From contig JAHWDD010000007.1 of the NCBI GenBank assembly GCA_023897205.1, forward strand, positions 3,410,001-3,474,000: a DNA stretch of 64,000 nt, in the 5' to 3' direction. Both the position numbers and the translations under genes were made by a program. Of this stretch, positions 35,706 through 46,601 are shown in pieces. The notes under the pieces are model-generated. The model searched no databases, was not told the DNA's origin, and saw only the letters and a program-made list of their open reading frames with translations. This DNA is from Exophiala sp. HKRS030. Lineage: Eukaryota; Ascomycota; Eurotiomycetes; Chaetothyriales; Herpotrichiellaceae. Position 1 is the stretch's first letter. Every line of letters begins with the position of its first letter.

Positions 35706-37169
35706 TCAACGCTTCCTCTGGACAGTCTGCCACCCATCATTGTCAGTGCCCTTTCTTGGGCGGACGATATTACTAGGCACGAACTTGGGAGCGGAAGGAT
35801 TGTACCCTCGACCACCATTGGTCAGGGACTTCCCACTATCACTGCGCTCTCGTTGAGCAGCGCCCGGAGTTGGGTAGGGAATCTGAGTGATCAAATTCAT
35901 CGGTCGTTCGCAGGGATCATGAGAAAACCCCACTTGCACGTCCTGGTACGGACCACGTTCTCGCGAGAGTTGGATAAATTCATCGCGGACTCTGCGGGCA
36001 ATGACGGTTGCAGAGAAAACCACTGTAGCTAAACAAAACATGTTAGAGTGAAGGTGTGGACAATTGTGTGGACTTACCATTTCCCGTGTTGAACAGCCAC
36101 ACGAGGATTACGTTGTGTTCGCCCACGATGGCGACAAGATCTTTGATGAACCGTTCTTTGGTCATACCATTGGTGAAGAGCTGTTGACGTGCAAATGTGA
36201 GCCGACGTCGTTCGTTGATAGGAGCTACCATGCGTTGAAGGTCGTTGGTCTCGGGATATGACCCTCCGAGCTTGAGTTCACTCTCTGGGCCGAACAGGCC
36301 CACTCCCAAATCACGTCGTGACCGCAAGTCTTCGTCCATCAACAGCATAGCCGAGCTAGCGTATTGGAAGATGATGCATACGGCCTCATGTTCGTGGACA
36401 AATATGATGGAGAAAATAGCCCCAACTGTAATTCGATCGGTAGCATTTTGCAAATGTCGGTGCTTGCTCCAGCCATAGATCCACACACATCGCATGTCCT
36501 CATCTTGATCTTGTGGAATGCCGACGACATCTTCTTCGATATGACGCTTCAGACCATCCGAGGGTCGAAATTTGACAAGTCGGTTGTTGGTAGAAACGTC
36601 TGTTGCGGCGACAGCGGCCCAAGATGATGCAACGGGTCTGGTGCTAGTAGATGACGGGGTTCGACCGGTATTGGTTGGCGATGGATGAGACGGCGGCGTC
36701 AATTGCATCTGGAATCTTTCGATAGCCCAGGGCGCTGTAGTCTGATTAAACGTGGCCAACATGGAGTGGACGTCCCGTGCGATGCCATTCGCCGCCTCAT
36801 TTTCATCCTTGTCTCGAAACTGATATATGATTAGCCAAGAAACGACCGAACTCGAATGAGTGGAAACACTTACATGCTCCACTACGCGACTAAGGCGGTC
36901 CAAGGCTTCGGCCATCACATCGGCGGCATGATTAGGATCTGACTGGTTACCAAAGGCCATATTTTCCTGCGTTGGTGCCTGATCAGAATCTTGTGGTGGT
37001 GGAAAGAAAATTGGAGATGGTGATTGGACTGGATCTAACAAACCTCTGAATTCTCACTACTAATATCACTGTGGTAGAGAGAAGGAGGAGATGGAGGGTA
37101 TGTTGAAGAACTGTGAAGGCTGTTGCGGGTGGGAAATGGTGGTCGGTAAGAAGGATGTTGGTAACTCAT
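35706..37169 (-). CDS. Conserved-looking hypothetical protein with two possible RRM-like units; one apparent 1-nt loss
   Basis: Model: start ATG at 37169 (MSYQHPSYRPPFPTRNS), exons 37169-36874, 36819-36078 and 36028-35706, introns of 54 and 49 nt with GTAAGT donors; 453 aa. A frame change at 37043-37044 needs one extra G so that SSENSE runs into GLLDPVQSPSPIFFPPP. The N-terminus is Pro/Ser-rich. DVMAEALDRLSRVVEH looks helical. A first beta-rich unit has MRCVWIYGW and HEAVCIIFQYASSA, resembling RNP2- and RNP1-like strands. A second unit runs RRLTFARQQLFTNGMTKERF to VILVWLFNTGNATVVFSATV, with a beta-alpha-beta-beta-alpha order. The tail is basic and disordered (DGWQTVQRKR). I do not recognise a named family. 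RNA binding is inference from the strand pattern only. Confidence 0.7.
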
Positions 37170-37839
37170 GGTGAAGTTGGTCATAAGACAGAGGTCGACG
37201 CGTGGGTAGACAAAGATGCAGATATACGCGGTGCGGCAATAAAACAAACAGAATCACACAGCACTATGGCTGTCAACAAGCAATTGACTTTACGCGTCAA
37301 TCTCACCCTCGCTGTCGGCGCGGTCCGTCACCAAGGTGAGAATGGGAATTGAAGAAACAAATACAAAGAACACGAGGGGCGGGAAAGGATTGTTTGGGAC
37401 AAGTGAATGAGACAGGCAGCTACCCGCAAATTCGACTGGGTTCTTTCTCAAAACTTTGCCCTCTGTGCCTCTCTTTGGAATCAAAATCAGGAGAGAGATG
37501 AAGAAATGTTTGCTTGCTGCCGGTTGTGAAAGAAATCCATTCATCATATTTATGCTTCGCTCACGCGAAATGCAGTCTGCTCGATTGCTCGATTGCTTGA
37601 TGCTGAGAGGTCTAAACAAAGTCACCTTATGCAATGCAGGGTAGAGCTGTAGTAAATCAATCCACCGTTGATCTGACAAGCCAAAAATGTAGAATCAAGT
37701 TCAACGCCAGAGTCGCGGAAGCAGGAAAAGAATGCACCTACTAGCACCAGATGCTGATGCCCTGACCTGACTGATCAGTTTGATCCCATGGCTCCCATTC
37801 GTCCCATTCATCCAATCATAAAACCTTTCAAGTGTGGGT
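37170..37839. other. Intergenic between the RRM-like gene and PUT1
   Basis: 670 bp between the start of one minus-strand gene and the stop of the next, so it should hold the promoter of the 36 kb gene and the PUT1 3' end. No coding segment or repeat seen. Confidence 0.5.
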
Positions 37840-39372
37840 TCAACGCCAAAATCGTAGTCTGATGCCCAACTCTTCTCCCAATGCTCGCCTTGCTTCCACC
37901 GTCCTGCTAACCGCATCTTTGTTCTCTTGAGCACGGCGAAGGAGATATTTCATACACTCGCCAAGCTGACCCCAGACCAGGTATTTGTATGCCTTGGGGA
38001 TTTCCACTTTGGAAGCTTGAGCAGACTTGCCACGCTCTCTCGCTGTTTGGACCACCTCACAGCTCACATTGTCCGCCATGCCCATCAGTTGACCATAGGC
38101 GACTTCTATTTGTTCCTCGCCCTTTGCCGCCTGCGAATCACGAAGCTGGCGAGCAAGCTGAACAGATTCGGCATTGTGAGTTGCAAGGACGAGACTGACC
38201 CGGGGAAATTCCTTTTGTCCATTCTCAATTGGTTGGAGCATACCGTCGTATCGTCTTTGAATAACACTCTTTGCCAGTCCGTTATAGCATTTGTGCGTCT
38301 CCTCGACTGTGTCCCAGAATAGCTCGCGAGGGTCACTGCCCAGATAAGCTCCGCGAACGAGTTTCACTCCGAGGACGAAATCATTATCGAGAGCCACAGC
38401 GAGATGTTTGGCAAGCACTTTGGGCGTCTTCTTAGCGTATGCTTGATAAGTTCCAAAGACCAGAGCTTTATCCTTGTTGTACCGTTTGGCGAAATACATG
38501 GTCCAGTTGTCGATACCTTCCTGCAGGGCTGCTTGCTCGGCATCAAAGAGGAGCCTAACACCCTTCTTCTGTGCACGCTCACACATGGCGTGGACAGCAT
38601 TTTCAAACTCGGGTGCGCATGGGATGGTGGCTTTCAAATGTCTTAGCGCCTGACCACCAGCACCAGTGAATTTCAATGCCACAAAATCTCCTCTCTCAGC
38701 GAGATTAATTGTGTCAATGGTGTTCTGCTTCCACAGGCCGATGTCCCTGGCGTTAATCTGTGCTTGCTCTGCTTCGTCTTTGGACCCGTCTAGGCCAGCG
38801 GCTTCATTCTTGGTCAAAACAACCTCCTTGGCGTGTCCTAGAATCACACCATCATAGCCAGTATCTTTCAATCCGTCAATGGTCTTCTTGACTTCCGCCG
38901 GCGTCTCTCCCGCACAGAATTGTGCGTAAAAGGTTCGCTTGAGTACGAAATGGAGGATTGGGTTATGGTCTGGACTGAACACAGACATCTTTGTGTTCGC
39001 TAGGAAGGTCAAGGCGGCTAAAGATGGACGAAGCAGGATAGGGATGGAGGAAACTGAGGTGATAGCATAAGAACGGATTAATGTTGGCAAGGAGAGGCAT
39101 GATAGAGGTCGTGAAACAGGTGGGTTTGATGTGGAGATGGTGAGGTCTGAATCGGTGGATAAGCCATAGCTTGTGGAAGAGATGTTTCGACGTGTGTGTA
39201 GTCTTCGAGTCTGGTATCTCTGTAACTCATGCTGTTTGTTGACATTTTGGTACGTGCATGGCCTAGAGCGCGAGCAATGTGTAGAGACTGATCGAAGGAC
39301 CAGCGAAGAAAGGCAAAGAGCGGACCTATATTGTAGGCGTGGCAGCTGTTTCGTGTACAATGATAAGTCCAT
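37840..39372 (-). CDS. PUT1: Proline dehydrogenase, mitochondrial
   Basis: FAD enzyme of the inner mitochondrial membrane that oxidises proline to pyrroline-5-carboxylate, the first step of proline use. Single exon, 510 aa from the ATG at 39372 (MDLSLYTKQLPR); an in-frame TTG upstream was not used. Residues 1-130 are Arg/Ser/Leu-rich and almost free of acidic residues, as expected of a long mitochondrial presequence. The PRODH barrel then follows: FVLKRTFYAQFCAGET, GYDGVILGHAKE, FVALKFTGAGG, VRLLFDAEQAA, the FAD/substrate strand KLVRGAYLGSDPR, LATHNAESV, and YGQLMGMADNVS. The last 15 residues (RALGEELGIRLRFWR) differ somewhat from the usual ending, so a small 3' error cannot be excluded. No fused P5C dehydrogenase, as usual in fungi. 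Confidence 0.94.
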   Translation of the reverse strand: MDLSLYTKQLPRLQYRSALCLSSLVLRSVSTHCSRSRPCTYQNVNKQHELQRYQTRRLHTRRNISSTSYGLSTDSDLTISTSNPPVSRPLSCLSLPTLIRSYAITSVSSIPILLRPSLAALTFLANTKMSVFSPDHNPILHFVLKRTFYAQFCAGETPAEVKKTIDGLKDTGYDGVILGHAKEVVLTKNEAAGLDGSKDEAEQAQINARDIGLWKQNTIDTINLAERGDFVALKFTGAGGQALRHLKATIPCAPEFENAVHAMCERAQKKGVRLLFDAEQAALQEGIDNWTMYFAKRYNKDKALVFGTYQAYAKKTPKVLAKHLAVALDNDFVLGVKLVRGAYLGSDPRELFWDTVEETHKCYNGLAKSVIQRRYDGMLQPIENGQKEFPRVSLVLATHNAESVQLARQLRDSQAAKGEEQIEVAYGQLMGMADNVSCEVVQTARERGKSAQASKVEIPKAYKYLVWGQLGECMKYLLRRAQENKDAVSRTVEARRALGEELGIRLRFWR

Positions 39373-40597
39373 GGTGATGGCTAGATATTGCAACGAGTGT
39401 ATCGTTCGGTGGGATCAAGGAGGAAAGAGGACTGGGATTTGTATAGGAAATCGTCGACCGATGTGACATAAGTGAAGCATCGGGAAGTGGATCACTGTCA
39501 TCGTTGGTTCGGCTGGAGGTGTTATCCTGATAAACAGCCAGAGCCACAAAGGTCAATATAATGCTACGTCAGCGAACGTTCACAGGATGGGACGGCATGG
39601 AAGTGATGATAAGGGCCGAAGAGGGTCAGAGGGGATGTCGGCGGGATAAGATGAAGTCCAGCCGTGCTTAACCGCGAGTCACATGACACAGCTGATCAGG
39701 TGGTCATCGCATGGGCGTGCTCGGAGCGTCGAGGCTCTGGCCTCTGGCGGGGCCCTTGGGCGAGGGACACCCTGACGGCGCCTCTCGCAGCTGGAGGGAT
39801 CTCGGTTATCTGAGGATGCTTGTGCCTGTATCTGACCGAGGGGTCTTCGGCAGGACGTTCCGAAACAACATCGGCCAGAACATTCCGATCAGGTCTTTTC
39901 ATGGCCTTGTAACCCATCTTGAACAACACGCAGGTGACACGTACATCAAGTCATGTTACCGAAACAAATGCTCAAAGTCGATCTGTATTTGTATTAGAGC
40001 TCTTACTGATGCTCGACAGCCCTTGGTTTATCATAGGCAAATGCTAGCCATATAGTCGACCGTGGGATGCAAAACCAAGTAGCTCATTCGCTAGGTACAT
40101 TTGTTGTCAGGTTGATATATGCATTTTTCCCTTGGTGCTCTGCAAATTCTATCACGACTTTGACCATCCTCCTCCCCATAGAGAATTCAGGTATGCTCCT
40201 AGTTGGAGGACTTCTCTCTCACAACCATGAATCTCACTGGAAATGCGGGCTGCACCCCCCTCTTCTCCTCACCCCAAAGGTGGTTGCTGTGACGACCAGC
40301 GACTTGGCCATTCCTGGTTAGCGCCGTGTTTGCCGTCTCTCTCACAGCCCGTACTCACTTTTGGCTATGATCACTGCTTCAATGACCACATACAACCACT
40401 CTGTAGAGACACTGCGACTGCACACAACTTTCCATTCTTCAACGTTGATCTTAAGCCTCCTCTTATCTGTTCTTTCCAATTCTTTCACTGCAACAAGAAC
40501 ACCACATCGAGTCCTTCAACCCATGTATTCCAATCAGTCCTAATTTGTTTACGCCTACAACCTTCCCAAAGGTTCACAGTCTCTACTTTCCCACGCC
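39373..40597. promoter_or_regulatory. Divergent promoter of PUT1 and kinesin-8
   Basis: 1.2 kb between two outward-facing starts. Only short frames without coding character. The 250 bp before the kinesin ATG are C/T/A-rich leader-like sequence. I could not single out nitrogen- or proline-response sites with confidence. Confidence 0.45.
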
Positions 40598-43500
40598 ATG
40601 GCCTCAGCAGGCGCATCCTCCATCTCAGTCACCGTCCGGGTCAGACCCTTCACCATTCGAGAAGCAGCTCAGCTTACAAAATGTGATGACACCACTATCT
40701 TTTTAGGCGACGGTTCACTTGCAGCCGCCCCGACCCCAAAACTCTCCCAGAAAGGCATTCGTTCGGTGATCAAGGTGGTGGATGACAAGTGCCTGTATGT
40801 GCAAAGGACAAAACATCTCCTACCCGCCGCTAACTCATATTCAGTGTGTTCGACCCTCCTGAAGATAACCCAGTACAGAAGTTTTCACGCTCGGTTGTTC
40901 CCTCCGGCAAGCGAGTGAAAGACCAGACATTTGGGTTCGACAGAATATTCGATGAGAACGCCTCTCAGGCGGAGGTGTATGAGGCTTCGGCCAAGCCATT
41001 GCTGGACAGTGTCTTGGACGGATACAATGCTACTGTTTTTGCCTACGGTGCAACCGGTTGTGGAAAGACGCATACGATTACTGGAACAGTCCAGCAACCT
41101 GGTGTCATATTCTTGACCATGCAAGATTTGTTTGAAAGAGTCGGTGAAGCTGCAACAGACAAGGTCACCGAGATTTCGCTATCTTACTTGGAGATCTACA
41201 ACGAAACAATCCGCGACCTATTGGCTCCCTGTGCTGGCAAAACAGGGTTAATGCTGAGGGAAGATGCAAATCAAGCGGTTTCAGTCGCCGGTCTTTCCAC
41301 ACATCATCCACAAAATGTCCAAGAGGTTATGGACATGATCATGCGGGGCAACGAATTGCGTACCATGTCTCCCACAGAAGCCAATGCAACCTCTTCTCGA
41401 TCTCATGCCGTTCTACAAATCAATGTCGCCTCCAAAGACCGCAACGCAAGTGTCGAAGAGCCCCATACCATGGCGACTTTGAGCATCATTGATTTAGCTG
41501 GTAGTGAGAGAGCCAGTGCCACCAAAAATCGAGGAGAGCGTCTCTTGGAGGGTGCCAACATCAATAAATCACTTCTAGCCCTCGGAAGCTGCATCAATGC
41601 TCTGTGTGACCCACGAAAACGCAATCACGTCCCTTACCGAAACTCGAAGCTGACTAGACTGTTGAAATTCTCCCTAGGAGGGAATTGCAAAACCGTCATG
41701 ATCGTATGCGTCAGCCCATCTAGCACACACTTTGATGAAACACAGAACACCCTGCGATATGCCAACAGAGCCAAGAATATCCAAACAAAGGTTACACGCA
41801 ATGTCTACAATGTCAATCGACATGTCAAGGATTTCCTAGTCAAGATCGATGAGCAGATGGCCTTGATCAACGAACTCAAGGCTCAACAAAAGGACTATGA
41901 GACTTTGGCTTTTGCCAAATTCAAGAAACAAAATGAAAAGAAGGAGGTCATTACCAGAGAAGGTATTCAGAGAATTCGGGCGGCTTACGAAAATTCGGCG
42001 TCGGAGCGACAAGAGAAGACCAATAACATGATCAAATTGAGGCAGATTGGCAGAAGGATTGCCATGCTGACATCCTGGATAGCCGCATTTGACGCGGTAT
42101 GTGACTCTGCAAAGGACGAGGAACCAATGAAGAACATGCAAGTCATCAAAAAGACTGCTCATGGAATCATGGTGGAATTGGAGACTGGTCGACATCATTG
42201 CCACCAAAAAGTCCTCAAAAGTTCCTGGGATCGAGGTATGAACAGTGCCCTAGACAACAGTCTGCGTCAATTGAAAGAGATTGATACCGGCGATATGATG
42301 GATTCGGAGACCCTACGTCGTGAGGTGGAATTCCTCAAGACCAGCGCCGAGAGGGAGGCTCTGGCTACTGTCTCCGAACAAGACAAGTCCGGAGATGCGC
42401 CGACAATTCAGGTCTTACTACAAGCTCATTTCGAAACCATCTCCGCGATCGAAAGTTTGAATAAGATGAGTGTCGACGAAGCCGTAGAGGCCGCAAATCA
42501 AATCTTGGGAAAGATGCTGAGTTCGGCATCTGGGGCAGCTTCTTACGTCGTGAAGCCGGATGGCAGTCTGGCTCCTGTAGAGCCTTTTGGACCGTCTAAA
42601 GCAGGTACACCGAAACGTCGCAAGCAGCATGTCAACACTTCAATTCTTGAGAGCAGTCCATTGCGACCAAAGGTAGCGACAAACATTGCTCCTCATGTGT
42701 CAGCTTCTCCAGTACGAGCATCTCCAAGAAGACGTGGGTTGCTCGGAACTGCCAAGAAGGGGATCGCAATCTCTTTCACTCCAAAGAAGAGAAAGTCTCC
42801 TGTAAAGAATATGAAACGTGCTGTTCGATGGAGGGATGATACCGAACAAGGCGCTCTAGCCGAATTTGAGAAAACCCCCAAAAGTTCAATTCATCGCCAC
42901 CAGAGGACTCAACAACTGAGATTACACTTCCACAAGTATCCGATCTTGCTGCTTCTTTAGCTCAGCTTCACACTCAAAGCCCTGATTCTTCGCCCATTCC
43001 GCCGCCGCCAGAGCCCACCCTTGGCGTCAACTCGCAAAGCAGTCGTTTTCAAGCAGGGTTTCTATCTAAGAAATATGATGGGTCTCCATACTCGTCCAGA
43101 ATGCCCCCACCTAGAATGACACCAATGTCATCATCTGACAGCGAAGGTTCACCTTTGAGGGAATTGGATCCGAGTAAAGCGTCTAACAGACAGTCCTTAA
43201 CTCCCATGAACTTTAACAAGCCAGCTGGGGACACGTTTCATGATGGCGAAAGTCTGGAGTCATCAGTTTCGGGATCGGATACAGAAAATCTGAATCACAG
43301 TGGGAAAGACGATGTGATGAAGATTCGAGATGCAGTGCGACGTTCGGGTTCATTGCGACGGTCTGGAATTAATGGCTCCAGAACCCAACGTCGTCGATCG
43401 CCCACCGCTGCAACCGCCATCTCAGGTTCGCCTCCGAATGAGCATCTATTTGGCCCAAGCCATGTTCGTCGAATGGTGAATGGTAAATTAGAGAAGGAAA

Positions 43501-43727
43501 ATGATTGGAGGGTCGGGGTATTGAGTCCTCGTGTGCAAGGTGTTGTGAGCCATGGAAAGGGCGTAAACGGTGCTAGGAGGATCACAATGAGCGGAACAGA
43601 TATTCGCTCGACGCCAACCGCAGCCGAGCGTGCAGGACGGCTGAGCTCCATAACTCCGTCGTATGGACATTCTCATTCTATGTCTCGAGGTAGTTTGGTA
43701 CCTTCTGGCAAAGCCGTATGGCGCTAA
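40598..43727 (+). CDS. KIP3: Kinesin-8 motor protein (Kip3/KipB-like); one apparent 1-nt loss
   Basis: Plus-end-directed motor and microtubule depolymerase controlling spindle and cytoplasmic microtubule length. Exon 1 40598-40794, intron 40795-40844 (50 nt), exon 2 40845-43727; 1026 aa when one base is added. The motor domain begins ISVTVRVRPF near residue 9. It has P-loop GATGCGKT at 134-141, switch I NATSSRSHAV, switch II DLAGSER at 282-288, YRNSKLTRLL, and ends near RYANRAKNIQ. A coiled neck/stalk follows (NRHVKDFLVKIDEQMALINE). At the C run 42875-42879 the frame stops soon after FEKTPKSS, but one extra C gives FEKTPQKFNSSPPEDS and an open Ser/Pro/Arg-rich tail to 43727 (GSPLRELDPSK, VRRSGSLRRSG), usual for the disordered basic tails of these motors. 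Neighbour genes give no further hint. Confidence 0.93.
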
Positions 43728-44421
43728 AAGTCTTCATCAGCATTGAAGGAGCGGGATTTGCTTTGGAGTTTGAGTACAGGAGCATCAACTCTTCTTCGGG
43801 TTGTGAACGTGGGAACGGTGTTGGCTCGATTTTAGTTCACCTGTCTGGCACGACATGAAATGAACGGCGCAAGAAAGGCAATTTTTCTTCGTAGGAACAC
43901 CTTTTGTGGTTTCTAGCATTCGCGAACACTGGCAATCAATGAACGATTCAGGCGTAGTTCAGCTCATGGCTCGTGTATCTTGATCGAATGATAATATGAA
44001 TATTCACCCATGTGGTAATCTTGGAAGAACTGGCATTCTCTTCGGCAATTTTGAACTGGGTCTCCCTCACAGGCATCATTAAGATTTTGCTCGTGATCTG
44101 AAGGTGGTGAATTGAGCCTGTAGGGATATGATATGTTGCATTAATTGGAGACGACCAAGCCACAAGCAAAACAAGGGTGGATCATCGCTAAACTCCCTGC
44201 CGAGGTGTCGTTTGATTCTGACTCGAACCTGGGGCAATGCCCGCCTTCATTCGACAGGGTTCTCCACAGAATGCAAACGACTTGTGAAGCCAGATGGATT
44301 CATCTAAAGAAAGCTTATTCTTATGCACCAGGATCCATCTCATCGAGTAGGTCGATTCTCCCAATGCAATAGGAGCATACCGGTTCGAAGACGCCATCGA
44401 CACCGTGGGAGCAAATGCAAA
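43728..44421. other. Intergenic between kinesin-8 and the second bZIP gene
   Basis: 694 bp containing the kinesin 3' end and the bZIP promoter. No repeat or further coding segment seen. Confidence 0.5.
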
Positions 44422-46344
44422 ATGGCAAGCAGAACGGCTCCTGAAGGACCACGCACTCACAAACTCGGGAGTTCGACGGCAGCAGAAAGACGGTAAGTTC
44501 CTGCAAATTTACTGATTCTCTTGTGCTCGCGTCTCCCTCCAAAAGCTCAGAATACCTATTGACCGAACCCACGGCTTGACAGAAAGATACGCAATCGTCT
44601 CTCACAGCAAGCGTTCCGGGCTAGACAAAGCTCAGAGCTCAACGAATTAAGAGCTCAATTGCGCCAGTTTTCCGGCTCAGAGAGTGCCCGCAACAATGCA
44701 CTAAGGGAAGAGAACCGTCGTCTCCGTCGACGCTTGGAACTGTGTCAGATCAGGTTGCGGAGCCATCAGGAAACATTAAGCCAGATTGTGAACTCACTTG
44801 ACGAACAGGGAGAAGCGGTCGACGGGGAGGGTTATGATGGAGAAGCGGAAAGTGGAATGTCTCCCGAGTTCGTAGGGAACAGTGGGATAGGGAGTGTCTC
44901 TGGTTCTCCAAGTTTGGATCAAAATTTGATGTCAGGGACTACGACCTCGTTATCGTCATCCTCACTGTTGCCCTTGGACTTGTCGATTGAGGGGCAATCG
45001 CAGGCGCGGGACACTGGATATCCACCAGGAGCTTATCAAGTCTACCATACCGGCTCTGGTAGATGTGTCGAGCTCTTCGACGACCTGGATCAGACTCAAC
45101 CTTCATCCACATCTTTAGAATCCGAGACAGGCCATCTTCAAGATGAAAAAGCAACCACGACAAAAACAAGGCAGATGTGGCCCTCGCAGCCAATCGATCT
45201 CAACACCACTAACGCTCATGCCTTGGAAAGTGAGGACAATGGTCTCAACTCTTCTGGAAGGCTCGACGAAGGATTCCACACGAGCACGAAGACAAGCCTC
45301 TTGAAGCATGGGAGCCCCCAAGGCAGGACCTCAGTAGCCCTCCTACGGAGTCTCAAACCCACAGCAACATCAAAGTATTCTGATCATATCAATGCTTACG
45401 AATTCTGCGTGGTAACCCGCTATCTCAACGACCAGATTAGCTTGGATTGCAACAGGTAAGTGCTTCCTGTCAAACATCTTTGCTCTATCGTACTTCAGAC
45501 TGCCTTAATACTGAGTTAACAAAATGCCAGCCTTGTCGACGTTATCTCCTCGATGGTGACAACATTCTCTGACCTATACTGGCACAGCATGCGTCCTTGG
45601 ATTCACCATACCAATGGCACAGCCGCTATCTCTAAGCTGACAGCATGGCGGCTCGCCCCAAGCACTCAGACGTATAATGCGGTACCAACATATTTCCGCC
45701 CGACACAGTTGCAGACCGCTGTCCCTCATCCAGCCGTCATCGACTGGTGTGTTTTTCCCTTCCTACGCGACAAATTGATCCAATATCACTCCTCAGACCC
45801 AAATCTCGATAATATCTGTGGTGACATCGGCGAAGCATATGTCGTGCAGGCCGATCTGTCGGAACTGGTCGTCGATGCCGGTCCCTTGCTTGTCAATTTC
45901 AGTGTACTCGACATTATTCATGGATTGGAGTGTAATTCTGCATGGTTTGACGACGAAAATAGCGCCACTGTTGTTGACGATGATGGCGATGACACCGACG
46001 AAGCCGGTCTTGTCGCTCATAGTCACAGCCACTTGGGCCTCGAAGCTCCGCTGCAAAATATCACTCATCCGAAGAGTCTTCCCGCACCGAGTCTCCACGC
46101 GCTTCTGCACTCGCGTGAGTACGTACGTGCACTATATGAATTCCTTGACATCCGTGGCGGCGTGGAACGGTTCTACATTGACAAAAGTCTGTTCGTCAAA
46201 TATCCGCATCTGTACGAGCCCAGCCCCTACATTGGGTGCGGTGTTCCACTACGATCGGCGAATCATGTCAAATGGGATCACCCGTTGCCTTTGGATAGCA
46301 TTGCGATGAGTTGCTATCAGAGTACGGGCTTGGCGAGTAGATAA
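44422..46344 (+). CDS. bZIP transcription factor with DUF3425 domain, next to the monooxygenase cluster
   Basis: 585 aa from three exons: 44422-44492, 44583-45455, 45531-46344 (introns 90 and 75 nt, GTAAGT donors). The short first exon was found by following the basic region upstream. The ATG at 44422 gives MASRTAPEGPRTHKLGSS, and splicing joins AAERR to KIRNRLSQQAFRARQSS, a textbook N-x-x-S-Q-x-A-x-R-x-R basic motif at about residues 22-39. A zipper-like coil follows (LNELRAQLRQF, LREENRRLRRRLELCQIRL). The middle is Ser/Asp-rich and disordered. From about 290 the DUF3425 domain begins, with YLNDQISLDCN and the hallmark TAVPHPAVIDWCVFPFLRDKL, then DLSELVVDAGPLLVNFSVLD. No frameshift. It ends 257 bp from the convergent monooxygenase gene, so it is a natural candidate regulator of that group; this is inference from position. 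Confidence 0.9.
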
Positions 46345-46601
46345 AGTTGTCGATGGGCATGTACAACTCTTCACGAGGGAATACTCCCGGTGTTCATTGT
46401 CAATAATTGTGTGACTTTGCCCCAGCTAGATGCGAATTGCGTCTTGAAAAGTTCATGTTTTAATACACTGGCTTTCCATTCGGGTAAGGACATTATATTG
46501 ACAGATAGTGGGAAAGCGAGAGAAAGCTGGACTAATGATATTGATGTCTATAAAAAACCCAATATTTGAAGTTTGCAGCAAGACACCTCTTCACCCAGAA
46601 A

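Noticed and set aside
37840..37960. A further frame break at the PUT1 C-terminus
   Set aside because: The last residues look slightly atypical, but no alternative frame gives a clearly better ending, so I left the printed frame.
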